From assembly GCA_963966275.1 (NCBI GenBank), contig CAWZYQ010000134.1, positions 1 through 10,874 on the forward strand: DNA of 10,874 nt. The letters run 5' to 3'. A program made the position numbers and the translations under genes. The notes below the pieces were generated by a model. The model ran no database searches. It was not told the origin of the DNA and saw only the letters and a program-made list of their open reading frames with translations. The stretch is from UBA10427 sp003500135 (GTDB lineage: Bacteria > Bacteroidota > Bacteroidia > Cytophagales > Cyclobacteriaceae). Shown in pieces: positions 1-6,974 of the stretch; position 1 is the first letter of the stretch; each line of letters opens with the position of its first letter.

Positions 1-28
1 CGATGCAGCACAACGTTAGCTTTGAAAG
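1..28. repeat. Possible dispersed-repeat edge at left end
   Basis: Bases 10-21 (ACAACGTTAGCT) match, in inverted orientation, the last 12 bases of the window (reverse complement ACAACATTCGCT) at 10 of 12 positions. The stretch has stops in the frame of the adjacent kinase remnant and ends almost exactly where kinase homology begins (about base 32). It therefore looks like the border of a repeat or insertion that removed the 5' part of that gene. Only the edge is visible, so the repeat's identity and length are unknown. A 10/12 match alone could be chance; its place at both ends is what makes it suggestive. Confidence 0.35.
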
Positions 29-31
29 TAA

Positions 32-334
32 ATGTTTGAAATATATGTGGGATTGATCATAACGGCCTACTTTCTGGGATGATACCGGATCAACCGCGTA
101 AGAAGGGCCCGCGATAAACTGGAAAAAACAGTTGCCGAAAGGGCCCGTGAAATCCAAAAGATGAATGAAGAGATGGCTGCCCGGAGTGAAGAGATGATCA
201 GACAGTCGGAATCAATATATGTACAGAACCAGGAGCTTTCCAAACAAAAAGAAGCGCTGCAAAAGGTGAAAAACACCATTGAACTGGATAAAGGCACATC
301 CTTCACAATTATTTTTCCCGTGTATAGCAATTAG
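32..334 (+). pseudogene. Remnant of a sensor histidine kinase (TM, coiled coil, last strand of the ATPase domain)
   Basis: Frame 2 reads a hydrophobic stretch (MFEIYVGLIITAYFLG), an in-frame TGA at 80-82, then YRINRVRRARDKLEKTVAER and a charged coiled coil to about base 265. It ends with GTSFTIIFPV (293-322), which resembles the final G-box and beta strand of a GHKL/HATPase_c domain, and stops at 332-334. A TM helix followed by RxRRxRDKLExxVAER is typical of Bacteroidota sensor kinases with a periplasmic beta-propeller and Y_Y_Y domain. The whole HisKA domain and nearly all of the ATPase domain (H, N and first G boxes, some 200 residues in the family) are missing between coiled coil and tail, which indicates an internal deletion. 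The 5' part is cut off beside the repeat edge. Lesions seen: 5' truncation, nonsense codon (possibly CGA to TGA), internal deletion. A 57-codon frame from the ATG at 161 could still be translated but would have no catalytic core. The class is well supported; the exact subfamily is inference. Confidence 0.7.
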
Positions 335-348
335 TTCATTTGCAATAT

Positions 349-356
349 TATTTTTG
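349..356 (+). promoter_or_regulatory. Candidate -7 promoter box for the S1/P1 nuclease gene
   Basis: TATTTTTG matches the Bacteroidota sigma-A -7 consensus TAnnTTTG at all fixed positions and lies 19 bases before the ATG at 376. It predicts a very short leader. No convincing TTG -33 element lies 19-21 bases upstream, so the call rests on the -7 box alone. Confidence 0.4.
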
Positions 357-375
357 TGGCGAAAATAAAATAGCC

Positions 376-1158
376 ATGAAAAGAACCATCATATCTTTAT
401 TCATTCTTTGTTTTACAGTTTCTACATTTTATGCTCATAATACACTCGCCTGGGGACAAAACGGCCACCGAGTAGTGGGCGAAATAGCTTCTATGCACAT
501 ATCAAAGCGCACGATGAAGCAGGTTGAGAAGCTGCTTGGTAATGAATCAATTGCCATGGTGAGTAATTTTATGGATGAAATTAAGTCCGATCCCTTGTAT
601 GATAGTTTGAAACCGTGGCACTATTGTACAGTACCAGATGATCAAACTTATGCCGAAGCGGGTACACCGGAAGAAGGAGATGTGATTATGGGTATTCAGT
701 ATTGTATGGAAAAAGTAAAGGACGAATCGCTTAACACGGAATTAAGGGCGTTTTGGTTAAAATGCCTGATCCACCTGGTGGGGGATGTTCATCAGCCCCT
801 GCATGTAGGAAACGGGGAAGATCGCGGTGGAAATGATGTGAAGCTTACTTATTTCTGGGAGCCTGGCAATTTACACCGCGTTTGGGATACCGGCATTATT
901 GAAAGCCAAAACCTCAGCTATTCTGAATATGTAGCATGGATCAACCACCCTACGAAAGAAGAGGTGGAAAAGTGGCAGAGCGACCCGGTAATAACCTGGG
1001 TGAACGAATCGAAGGAACTAAGACCAATGATATACGATTTGCCTGAAAACTTAAAAATTTCCTATCAATATAACTATAAAAATATCGGCCTGGTAAACCG
1101 TCGCTTACTTCAGGCGGGCACAAGACTGGCAGGCGTGTTGGATGCGATTTTTTCATAA
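376..1158 (+). CDS. Secreted S1/P1-type zinc-dependent nuclease
   Basis: 260-residue protein of the S1/P1 nuclease family, which uses three zinc ions to cut single-stranded DNA and RNA and removes 3'-phosphates from nucleotides. A Sec signal peptide (about residues 1-25) ends in NTLA, so the mature chain would begin with W26. In P1 nuclease the N-terminal Trp itself binds zinc through its free amino group. All family ligands are visible: W26, H31 (in GQNGHR), D67, H82 (in PWHY), H133, D137 and H143 (in HLVGDVHQPLH), H167 and D171 (in LHRVWD). The spacing H-x3-D-x5-H and H-x3-D matches P1. Length is normal. The ATG at 376 is preferred over an in-frame ATG at 340 because the signal peptide starts there and the candidate -7 box (349-356) would lie inside the longer frame. 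The product is probably periplasmic or secreted and serves nucleic-acid scavenging. It stands alone, downstream of a kinase remnant and 133 bases before the next gene. Confidence 0.93.
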   Translation: MKRTIISLFILCFTVSTFYAHNTLAWGQNGHRVVGEIASMHISKRTMKQVEKLLGNESIAMVSNFMDEIKSDPLYDSLKPWHYCTVPDDQTYAEAGTPEEGDVIMGIQYCMEKVKDESLNTELRAFWLKCLIHLVGDVHQPLHVGNGEDRGGNDVKLTYFWEPGNLHRVWDTGIIESQNLSYSEYVAWINHPTKEEVEKWQSDPVITWVNESKELRPMIYDLPENLKISYQYNYKNIGLVNRRLLQAGTRLAGVLDAIFS

Positions 1159-1255
1159 TTCGTCCGCTTTTGATTTGAATGTCTCAAAACTGAACACTTT
1201 TTAAGAATTCACGATTTCATAACTTTCAGTAAATCAGTAAGATAAATTTATGGCA

Positions 1256-1263
1256 TACATTTG
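1256..1263 (+). promoter_or_regulatory. Candidate -7 promoter box for the small exported protein gene
   Basis: TACATTTG matches TAnnTTTG exactly, 28 bases before the ATG at 1292. It lies inside the in-frame extension that starts at ATG 1250, so transcription from here would support the shorter start. A near match (TAAATTTA) lies at 1243-1250. No clear -33 TTG is present. Confidence 0.4.
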
Positions 1264-1291
1264 GCAAAAGAAACCATCAAACACCGAACTC

Positions 1292-1642
1292 ATGAAAAAT
1301 GCTGTCGTACTGGTCTTTACTGTTTTACTCTCTGCATTCATTTGCCAGGCAGACGATAAAGAAAAAAAAGAACTTAAAGCTGGGGTTTATCTCGAAAAAG
1401 AAAAAAGCCAGCTCACTATTGTTTATGGCCCCGATCCCTTCAAATCCTTTCATTCGGTGATAGAACTGAACCGCATGGACGATTTATCTTACAAGACCAG
1501 GGTTATGCGGTATTTTGGCGGTATTTTGGTGTCACAACAGCTAACCTTCGATAAAATTGTAGTAGTAGATGAAAAAGGCGTGCGGGAATATCTTTTTAAC
1601 CGCGCCAATATGAGTTCGGTTGTTAAAGAAATGTACGAATAG
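1292..1642 (+). CDS. Small exported protein of unknown function
   Basis: 116 residues. I do not recognise the family. Residues 1-20 (MKNAVVLVFTVLLSAFICQA) form a classic Sec signal peptide with cleavage likely after A20, leaving a chain that starts DDKEKKE. It has no lipobox, because the Cys is followed by QA and sits too near the cleavage site. The mature part (about 96 residues) alternates short hydrophobic and polar stretches, suggesting a small beta-rich periplasmic domain. It has no Cys pair, no obvious metal-binding cluster and no repeats. The ATG at 1292 is chosen over an in-frame ATG at 1250 because the signal peptide begins there and a -7 box lies between the two. It is monocistronic in appearance: a 133-base gap upstream and a rho-independent terminator 56 bases after the stop. 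The coding pattern and signal peptide make a real gene likely; function cannot be assigned. Confidence 0.72.
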   Translation: MKNAVVLVFTVLLSAFICQADDKEKKELKAGVYLEKEKSQLTIVYGPDPFKSFHSVIELNRMDDLSYKTRVMRYFGGILVSQQLTFDKIVVVDEKGVREYLFNRANMSSVVKEMYE

Positions 1643-1697
1643 TACTTCATTCACTTTCCTTATCCCTTTTTCATATCCTTTTGTCCTTAAGGGTTTC

Positions 1698-1742
1698 AAA
1701 CGGATTGCATTGCAACATTAGCTCAACCGTTTATTTTTTTTT
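1698..1742 (+). terminator. Rho-independent terminator after the small exported protein gene
   Basis: AAACGG(A)TTG at 1698-1707 pairs with CAACCGTTT at 1724-1732: nine pairs with one bulged A, and a loop that itself contains the small palindrome TTGCATTGCAA. An A and nine consecutive T residues (1734-1742) follow. It lies 56 bases after the stop codon at 1642 and fits the end of that transcript. Confidence 0.65.
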
Positions 1743-1817
1743 GAAAAAAATGTCAATTGTTTCAAACATAGCGATTTAATATGCAGTTAGTTTGGCAGGT
1801 TTGGTTTTCTTTAGGTC

Positions 1818-1860
1818 AAAAGGCTGCATTCCCTCTCGGGAGTCAGCCTTTTCTTTTTTC
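1818..1860 (+). terminator. Strong rho-independent terminator or attenuator upstream of the exonuclease-ligase operon
   Basis: AAAAGGCTG (1818-1826) pairs perfectly with CAGCCTTTT (1844-1852). Inside it ATTCCC (1828-1833) pairs with GGGAGT (1838-1843) apart from one wobble, closing a TCTC loop. A T-rich tract (CTTTTTTC) follows. It comes after an earlier good terminator with no gene between them, so it either ends a short orphan RNA or acts in the leader of the operon starting at 1902, 42 bases further on. The T-tract favours plus-strand use. Confidence 0.7.
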
Positions 1861-1901
1861 TCTGTCGCAAACCCTTTGCTTATCATAGTGTTAGTTTTCA
1901 T

Positions 1902-2909
1902 ATGGACGATTTATTGAAGTTTACCGATCGTGGGATTTATGTTTCAAAAGCAGATGTGTATGTTGATCCCTGGCGGCCGGTAAACAAAGCGTTGATCACC
2001 CATGCGCACGCCGACCATTCTAGATGGGGTATGAAACACTACCTGGCACACCATCATAGTATTCCCATAATGAAACATCGCCTGGGGCGTGACATTAAGG
2101 TTCAGGAAATCGCTTACGGGGAACCGCTGAAGATCAATGGGGTTTCGTTTTCATTTCATCCCGCAGGACATATTCCCGGTTCTGCTCAAATCGCTGTATC
2201 GCATAAAGACCAGAAATGGGTGGTATCAGGAGATTATAAACTTGAAAGCGATGGGTTAAGTATTCCCTTCGAGACGGTGGATTGCTCCCATTTTATTTCG
2301 GAATGTACATTCGGGCTCCCGGTATACAAATGGCCCGATAGCAAAGAAGTACTGGCTTCCATGAAAAACTGGATCGTACAAAACAGAAGGGAGGGTGTTG
2401 TCAGTGTCATATTGGCTTATGCACTGGGTAAGTCGCAACGTATTATCCATGGCCTTGCCAACGAGGCAGGCACGGCATTCACGCATGGTGCGGTTGAGGT
2501 AAATAACGAGTTACTGGAGGAAATAGGTTACCATATACCTTCACATCAGAAAATAACCGCAGATAGCAAAAGAGACGAAGTTTTGAACGGATTTGTCATT
2601 GCCCCATCCAGTGTGATCGGTACGCCATGGCTGAGAAAACTAAAGCCATATCGACTGGCGATGGCTTCGGGATGGATGCAACTCCGTGGTGCAAAAAGAA
2701 GAAGAAATGTTGACAAAGGATTCGTTTTATCCGACCATGCCGATTGGATAGGGCTCAATGCGGCCATTGAAGCTACAGGGGCCGAGCATATCTACGTCAC
2801 ACACGGATACACCGATATTTTTTCCACATGGCTCAAAGGTAAGGGCTATAAAGCACATATTGTGCAGACTGACTTTACCGACAACGAGGATGAGGAGGTG
2901 ACCTCATGA
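1902..2909 (+). CDS. Ligase-associated DNA exonuclease (metallo-beta-lactamase/beta-CASP fold)
   Basis: 335 residues, resembling the bacterial ligase-associated DNA exonuclease family, relatives of the SNM1/Apollo end-processing nucleases. Metal-binding motifs are visible in order: H34-A-H36-A-D38-H39 (motif 2), H90 in GHIPGSAQI (motif 3), D111 in VVSGDY (motif 4), then in the beta-CASP part D278-H279 in LSDHADW and H301 in VTHG near the C terminus. These should bind two metal ions for phosphodiester hydrolysis. Length is normal for the family and no signal peptide is seen, so it acts in the cytoplasm. The next gene, an ATP-dependent DNA ligase, overlaps by four bases (ATGA), so the two are translationally coupled and probably clean and join DNA ends during repair. 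The ATG at 1902 is the natural start. A terminator-like hairpin ends 42 bases upstream and might modulate expression. Family and partnership are well supported; the exact substrate is inference. Confidence 0.92.
   Translation: MDDLLKFTDRGIYVSKADVYVDPWRPVNKALITHAHADHSRWGMKHYLAHHHSIPIMKHRLGRDIKVQEIAYGEPLKINGVSFSFHPAGHIPGSAQIAVSHKDQKWVVSGDYKLESDGLSIPFETVDCSHFISECTFGLPVYKWPDSKEVLASMKNWIVQNRREGVVSVILAYALGKSQRIIHGLANEAGTAFTHGAVEVNNELLEEIGYHIPSHQKITADSKRDEVLNGFVIAPSSVIGTPWLRKLKPYRLAMASGWMQLRGAKRRRNVDKGFVLSDHADWIGLNAAIEATGAEHIYVTHGYTDIFSTWLKGKGYKAHIVQTDFTDNEDEEVTS
2893..2898 (+). promoter_or_regulatory. Shine-Dalgarno-like AGGAGG before the ligase start
   Basis: AGGAGG lies within the last codons of the exonuclease gene, seven bases before the overlapping ligase ATG at 2906. 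Bacteroidota genes rarely use Shine-Dalgarno sites, and the other starts in this window show none. Here it could help terminating ribosomes restart. It also encodes ordinary Glu-Glu-Val codons, so coincidence is possible. Confidence 0.4.
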
Positions 2910-4492
2910 TGCGCCATTTTGCATACCTTATTGATCAGTTGGATACGACGACCAAAACCAATCAGCGCGTTGCATATTTGGTGGGGTATTTCGAAAAGGC
3001 ATCAGAACAGGACGCCTTGTGGGCAGTGGCGCTTTTTTTGGGAAAGAGGCCGAAAAGGTCGGTCTCTGCACCTTTGATACGTCAGTGGGCATCTGAAGCG
3101 GCCGGCATTCCTTTGTGGCTTTTCGAAGAGAGTTATCATGTGGTGGGGGATTTGGCGGAAACCATAAGCCTTCTTTTGCCGGAACCAGGGGAAGAAACAG
3201 ATAAAAGCCTCGGGTATTGGGTGGGATATCTTGCTGAATTGCGCGATATGGAGGAGCCGGATAAAGAAAAAGCGCTAAAGGCGGCATGGAAGAAATTAAC
3301 CACCTCTGAGCGTTTCGTTTTCAATAAACTGATGACCGGAGGATTCCGGATCGGTATTTCCCAAAAGCTGATGACCCGGGCATTGAGCAAATATCTGGAA
3401 ATAGATGAAAATGTATTGGCCCACAAGCTTATGGGCGATTGGCGTCCCGATACCACCACTTTTGATAAATTATTCAGACAAAACCTGTCAGAAATCAGCC
3501 AGCCATATCCTTTTTATCTGGCCTATGCCATTGAAGGAAACGCAAAAGAACTGGGGCGGCCTGAAGAATGGATGGCAGAAAGAAAATGGGATGGTATCAG
3601 AGGGCAACTAATCGTGCGAAAAGATCAGATATTTATATGGTCCAGAGGGGAGGAATTGGTTACGAAAAAATATCCGGAGCTACATGATATTGCAGCCAAT
3701 TTACCGAATGGAACGGTATTGGACGGTGAATTACTTGCCTATAAAAACGATCGACCGCTTGATTTTGCCTTAATGCAAAAACGTATAGGCCGTAAGAATG
3801 TGGGCAAGCAGCTCATGAACGAAATACCTGTGGTTTTTATGGCCTACGATATGTTAGAGTGGGAAGGAAGGGATATTAGAGCAAAACATCAATATGAGCG
3901 AAGGCAACTATTGGAAGAGGTCATAAGTAAATCGAATAACGATTCTTTGATGTTATCGCCACTGGTATCGTTTGATAGCTGGGCCAATCTTGATAAAGAA
4001 ATGTCGGAAAGCAGGCCGCTGAACTGTGAAGGGCTGATGCTGAAACGAAAGGAGGGGACCTATCGTGTGGGCAGGAAAAAAGGCGACTGGTGGAAATGGA
4101 AAGTTGATCCCTATACCATTGATGCCGTAATGATCTATGCCATGCGCGGACACGGCAGGCGAGCTAATTTATATACCGATTACACCTTTGCGGTATGGCA
4201 CGAAAACGAACTGATACCTTTTGCCAAAGCCTACTCCGGTTTGACCGATAAGGAGTTTGCAGAAGTGGACCGGTTTATACGAAAAAACACTATCGACAGG
4301 TTTGGGCCCGTTCGAAGTGTTGAACCACAACTGGTCTTTGAAATTGCTTTTGAAGGGATCAGCAAATCGTCCCGTCATAAATCCGGTGTGGCAGTAAGGT
4401 TCCCTAGAATGCACCGTTGGCGAAGGGATAAAGCCCCCGGGGAGGCCAATTCCCTCGCCGACCTGAATGCATTGATCGAAATGACTGTATAA
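2906..4492 (+). CDS. ATP-dependent DNA ligase (partner of the upstream exonuclease)
   Basis: 528 residues. It seals nicks by forming an enzyme-AMP intermediate, transferring AMP to the 5'-phosphate and joining the strands. The N-terminal ~200 residues are a helical DNA-binding domain (TGGFRIGISQKL region). The nucleotidyltransferase core follows: motif I K227-W-D-G with K227 the adenylated lysine, motif III D273-G-E275, motif IV E375-G-L-M-L-K380, and motif V with K397 and K399 in WWKWK. The C-terminal part (about 400-528) is the OB-fold with a basic end (SSRHKSGVAVRFPR). The layout resembles the archaeal/LigB-like bacterial ligases that sit beside exonuclease genes, not NAD-dependent LigA or LigD. 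Start: ATG 2906 overlaps the exonuclease stop; ATG 2909 (the second Met) is equally possible. In many bacteria this pair is followed by an Lhr-type helicase and a PdeM-type phosphoesterase. Here the next gene is convergent and unrelated, so the cluster is reduced or split. Confidence 0.94.
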   Translation: MMRHFAYLIDQLDTTTKTNQRVAYLVGYFEKASEQDALWAVALFLGKRPKRSVSAPLIRQWASEAAGIPLWLFEESYHVVGDLAETISLLLPEPGEETDKSLGYWVGYLAELRDMEEPDKEKALKAAWKKLTTSERFVFNKLMTGGFRIGISQKLMTRALSKYLEIDENVLAHKLMGDWRPDTTTFDKLFRQNLSEISQPYPFYLAYAIEGNAKELGRPEEWMAERKWDGIRGQLIVRKDQIFIWSRGEELVTKKYPELHDIAANLPNGTVLDGELLAYKNDRPLDFALMQKRIGRKNVGKQLMNEIPVVFMAYDMLEWEGRDIRAKHQYERRQLLEEVISKSNNDSLMLSPLVSFDSWANLDKEMSESRPLNCEGLMLKRKEGTYRVGRKKGDWWKWKVDPYTIDAVMIYAMRGHGRRANLYTDYTFAVWHENELIPFAKAYSGLTDKEFAEVDRFIRKNTIDRFGPVRSVEPQLVFEIAFEGISKSSRHKSGVAVRFPRMHRWRRDKAPGEANSLADLNALIEMTV

Positions 4493-4513
4493 TGATTAGG
4501 CCTTACTTCCCGT

Positions 4514-6727
4514 TTACTTCCTGGACTTTCCCTTCCTGGACGAAGTGCCTGGTTTCTCTGATAATTTTTTAAGCAGAGCGCGTACTTCCTTGTGGGAATC
4601 CACATTGAATTTAGCTGCCGAGGAGGTGCTTCCTACTTTAATTGTGTAGGCCGTGTCGGGCATCACTTTAAAAGTGTCTTCATCTGTCCAGTCATCACCG
4701 ATGGCAATGATCATATCGCTGTCAAATTTCTGCAGCCATTTTTGTGCCGCTTTACCTTTATTGACCAGCGCACTTTTGATTTCCACCACCATATCGCCTT
4801 CGAGTACCAAAAGGTTCTTATTGGAAGCAAGATATTTCAGATGGCTGGCCAGCTCCCGTGTTCGCAATTCACCAAGTCCTGTTTCCACCTTTCTGTAATG
4901 CCATACGAGAGAATAATCTTTTTCTTCTATAAATGATCCCGGTGTACGGTCAACGTATTGCTCCAATACGGTTTTGATCTGCTTCTTCCATTTACTGTCC
5001 AGGTTTTCCAGTGTGTGCCAGCCCTGTCCTTTCTCTTTCAGCCATACACCATGTTCGGCAATGATATCCAGGTCGAAATGTCCCAGCCATGATTCCAGGG
5101 TCGTTTTGTCGCGGCCGCTGATAATGATCAGGCGGTTGTTGGGATCGGATATCAGGTTTTCAATGATACCTAACAATTCAATATCAGGTTTCGACTGTTG
5201 TGGGTTGGTCCTGAAACCGGTAAGCGTGCCATCATAATCGAGGAACAACAGTCTTTTCTTATTGCTGTCGTAGTCTTTTTTGAGTGCAGTCAGGGCTTCA
5301 TGATCAATATTTTTTGTAGCCAGCGCATCCTGATTGTTTTTTATGGCATTCAACCGGCCCATAAACATTTTTACCCAGTGGTGAATATTGTATTTTTTAA
5401 TGGATCCCTGCATGATCTGTATATGCCTGATCTGCTCGTCTTCAGGCATGGTCAATGCTTCGCGTATGGCCTCTACCATCTGGTTGACATCATTCGGGTT
5501 GATCAATATAGCTTCGGAAAGCTCTTTGGACGCACCCGCCATTTCACTGAGTATGAGCACTCCCTTTTGATCAAGTTTACTGGCGATAAATTCTTTACAA
5601 ACCAGGTTCATGCCATCGCGCATAGGAGTTACCATACCTACATGTGCCATGCGATAAAAAGCGGATAGTGATTCCAGTTGGAAAGACCGGTAAAAATAAT
5701 GTACCGGCGTCCAGTTTAACCTTCCGAACTGTCCGTTAATACGTCCGACCAGAAGATCGACCTCTTCTTTCAGCTCCTGATACTGGATCACATTGCTTCG
5801 CGAAGGCACCACGATCATGATCAGCGATACCTTACCGCGATATTCCTGGTAGCGATTGAGGAATGATTCAAATGCCTCCAGCCTTTTCGGAAGTCCTTTG
5901 GAATAATCGAGCCTATCGATCGAAATGATCAGCTTTGTATCTCCAAGGGAAGTTCTGAAGCGTATTTCGTGATCTATCGTTTTGGGCGATGCTGCCGAGC
6001 TGGCATATTTGTCATAGTCAATCCCCATGGGGAAAGAATCCACCTCGATGACGCGCTTGCCGTTATTTACTTTCCCATCTGAGTTGCTGATACCTGCCAG
6101 CCGGCTCACAGAAGATAAAAAGTGACGCATATCGTCATAGGTATGAAAGCCAATCAGGTCGGCGCCAAGCATACCATTCAACAGGGCACGGCGCCAGGGC
6201 ATCATTCGAAATACCTCGAATGAGGGGAACGGGATATGCTGAAAGAAGCCTATGGAGACATTAGGCAGTTTATCGCGTACCATTTGTGGTAAAAGCAACA
6301 ACTGGTAGTCGTGCACCCAGATGGTATCACCGGGATTTGCCACCCTGGCCACTTGTTCACAAAAGCGCTGGTTGGCTTCAACATAAGCTTCGTATAAGCG
6401 CTGGTCATAGTGGGCATATTGCATAAAATAGTGGAATATGGGCCAGAGTGTTTCATTGGAGAAGCCCTCGTAGTAGTCTTTTATCAACTGTTCACTTAAA
6501 AAGACGGGGTGCATATTCTCCTTGTTGAGGTCTTTTTCTACTCTGTCCTTATCTTCTTTTTTCTTTAAATAAAGGCCGGGCCAACCTATCCACACATTGT
6601 CACCTTCTTTGTATATGGATCCCAGACCGGTGGCAAGCCCCCCTTCACTGGGTTTGTAGGTTAGCTCTCCACCCTCTTTTTGAATTTTAACCGGAAGTCG
6701 ATTGGAAATGATAATGGTTTTGGACAT
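4514..6727 (-). CDS. otsAB: Bifunctional trehalose-6-phosphate synthase / trehalose-6-phosphatase
   Basis: 737 residues. The N-terminal GT20 domain (about 1-465) joins a nucleotide-activated glucose to glucose-6-phosphate; the C-terminal HAD domain (about 485-730) removes the phosphate to give trehalose, a cytoplasmic compatible solute. Synthase residues seen: R10 in ISNRLPV and the EGGLATGL loop, H139-D140, R272 and K277 in IDRLDYSKGL, D371-G-M-N-L and E379. R272, K277, D371 and E379 are each offset by about ten from E. coli OtsA. Phosphatase motifs: D497-Y-D499-G-T with D497 the nucleophile, IIISGRD, and GD678-D679-WTDEDTF. Both halves look intact and the fusion is a known arrangement in Bacteroidota. 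The tail is short and basic (SRKGKSRK), encoded partly by a 10-bp direct repeat. It is convergent with the ligase gene (21-base gap, no clear terminator) and divergent from aspartate kinase. No perfect -7 box is visible; the nearest on the minus strand is TATATTGG at 6767-6774. Osmotic or desiccation control is inference. Confidence 0.96.
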   Translation of the reverse strand: MSKTIIISNRLPVKIQKEGGELTYKPSEGGLATGLGSIYKEGDNVWIGWPGLYLKKKEDKDRVEKDLNKENMHPVFLSEQLIKDYYEGFSNETLWPIFHYFMQYAHYDQRLYEAYVEANQRFCEQVARVANPGDTIWVHDYQLLLLPQMVRDKLPNVSIGFFQHIPFPSFEVFRMMPWRRALLNGMLGADLIGFHTYDDMRHFLSSVSRLAGISNSDGKVNNGKRVIEVDSFPMGIDYDKYASSAASPKTIDHEIRFRTSLGDTKLIISIDRLDYSKGLPKRLEAFESFLNRYQEYRGKVSLIMIVVPSRSNVIQYQELKEEVDLLVGRINGQFGRLNWTPVHYFYRSFQLESLSAFYRMAHVGMVTPMRDGMNLVCKEFIASKLDQKGVLILSEMAGASKELSEAILINPNDVNQMVEAIREALTMPEDEQIRHIQIMQGSIKKYNIHHWVKMFMGRLNAIKNNQDALATKNIDHEALTALKKDYDSNKKRLLFLDYDGTLTGFRTNPQQSKPDIELLGIIENLISDPNNRLIIISGRDKTTLESWLGHFDLDIIAEHGVWLKEKGQGWHTLENLDSKWKKQIKTVLEQYVDRTPGSFIEEKDYSLVWHYRKVETGLGELRTRELASHLKYLASNKNLLVLEGDMVVEIKSALVNKGKAAQKWLQKFDSDMIIAIGDDWTDEDTFKVMPDTAYTIKVGSTSSAAKFNVDSHKEVRALLKKLSEKPGTSSRKGKSRK

Positions 6728-6946
6728 ATGATTGGTATTGTTTTTTCTGTGATGTTGCTAATATAACCAATATAAAACTCTAACCTTACTAAAAAAAGGA
6801 ATGCTTTGGTTTTTGAAGTGGGATAGATGGCATTTTATTGCAAATAAGGTTGTTGTACATTTTATTTAAAGCCGTGCTATATCTTCCTTTACGACTGGTA
6901 TGAAAGATTAATTTCTTACTGTTTTTCCAAGCTTTTGCTTTTTAGT

Positions 6947-6954
6947 TAAATTCG
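6947..6954 (+). promoter_or_regulatory. Possible -7 promoter box for aspartate kinase
   Basis: TAAATTCG agrees with TAnnTTTG at all but one fixed position and lies 20 bases before the ATG at 6975. Transcription from here would exclude the in-frame GTG at 6954 as a start. No -33 TTG is present at proper spacing, so support is weak. Confidence 0.25.
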
Positions 6955-6974
6955 TGCGTCTAAAGCGTCAAAAA

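Noticed and set aside
1..28. Integron attC-like sites at the window ends (AACGTT core)
   Set aside because: The motifs do not satisfy the RYYYAAC/GTTRRRY core rules, there is no integrase or cassette array, and the genes are housekeeping.
67..330. An 87-codon minus-strand frame at the left end
   Set aside because: It is the antisense of the charged coiled coil of the kinase remnant, which explains its Ser/Phe-rich composition.
340..378. Longer starts for three genes (ATG 340, ATG 1250, GTG 6954)
   Set aside because: Signal peptides or family N termini begin at 376, 1292 and 6975, and a -7 box lies at or within each extension.
376..4492. Reading the S1/P1 nuclease, exonuclease and ligase as one defence island
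   Set aside because: The nuclease is exported and separated from the ligase operon by an unrelated gene and two terminators; the exonuclease-ligase pair is a known repair association. No CRISPR array, toxin-antitoxin pair, restriction gene or tRNA was seen in the window.
4517..4541. Direct repeat CTTCCTGGAC (4517-4526 and 4532-4541) at the end of the trehalose gene
   Set aside because: It merely encodes the repeated basic tail (SRKGKSRK) and shows no sign of being a regulatory or mobile site.
5198..5668. A 156-codon plus-strand open frame antisense to the trehalose gene
   Set aside because: It lies wholly opposite intact, motif-bearing GT20/HAD coding sequence and its translation has no recognisable domain or start context; it is a shadow frame.
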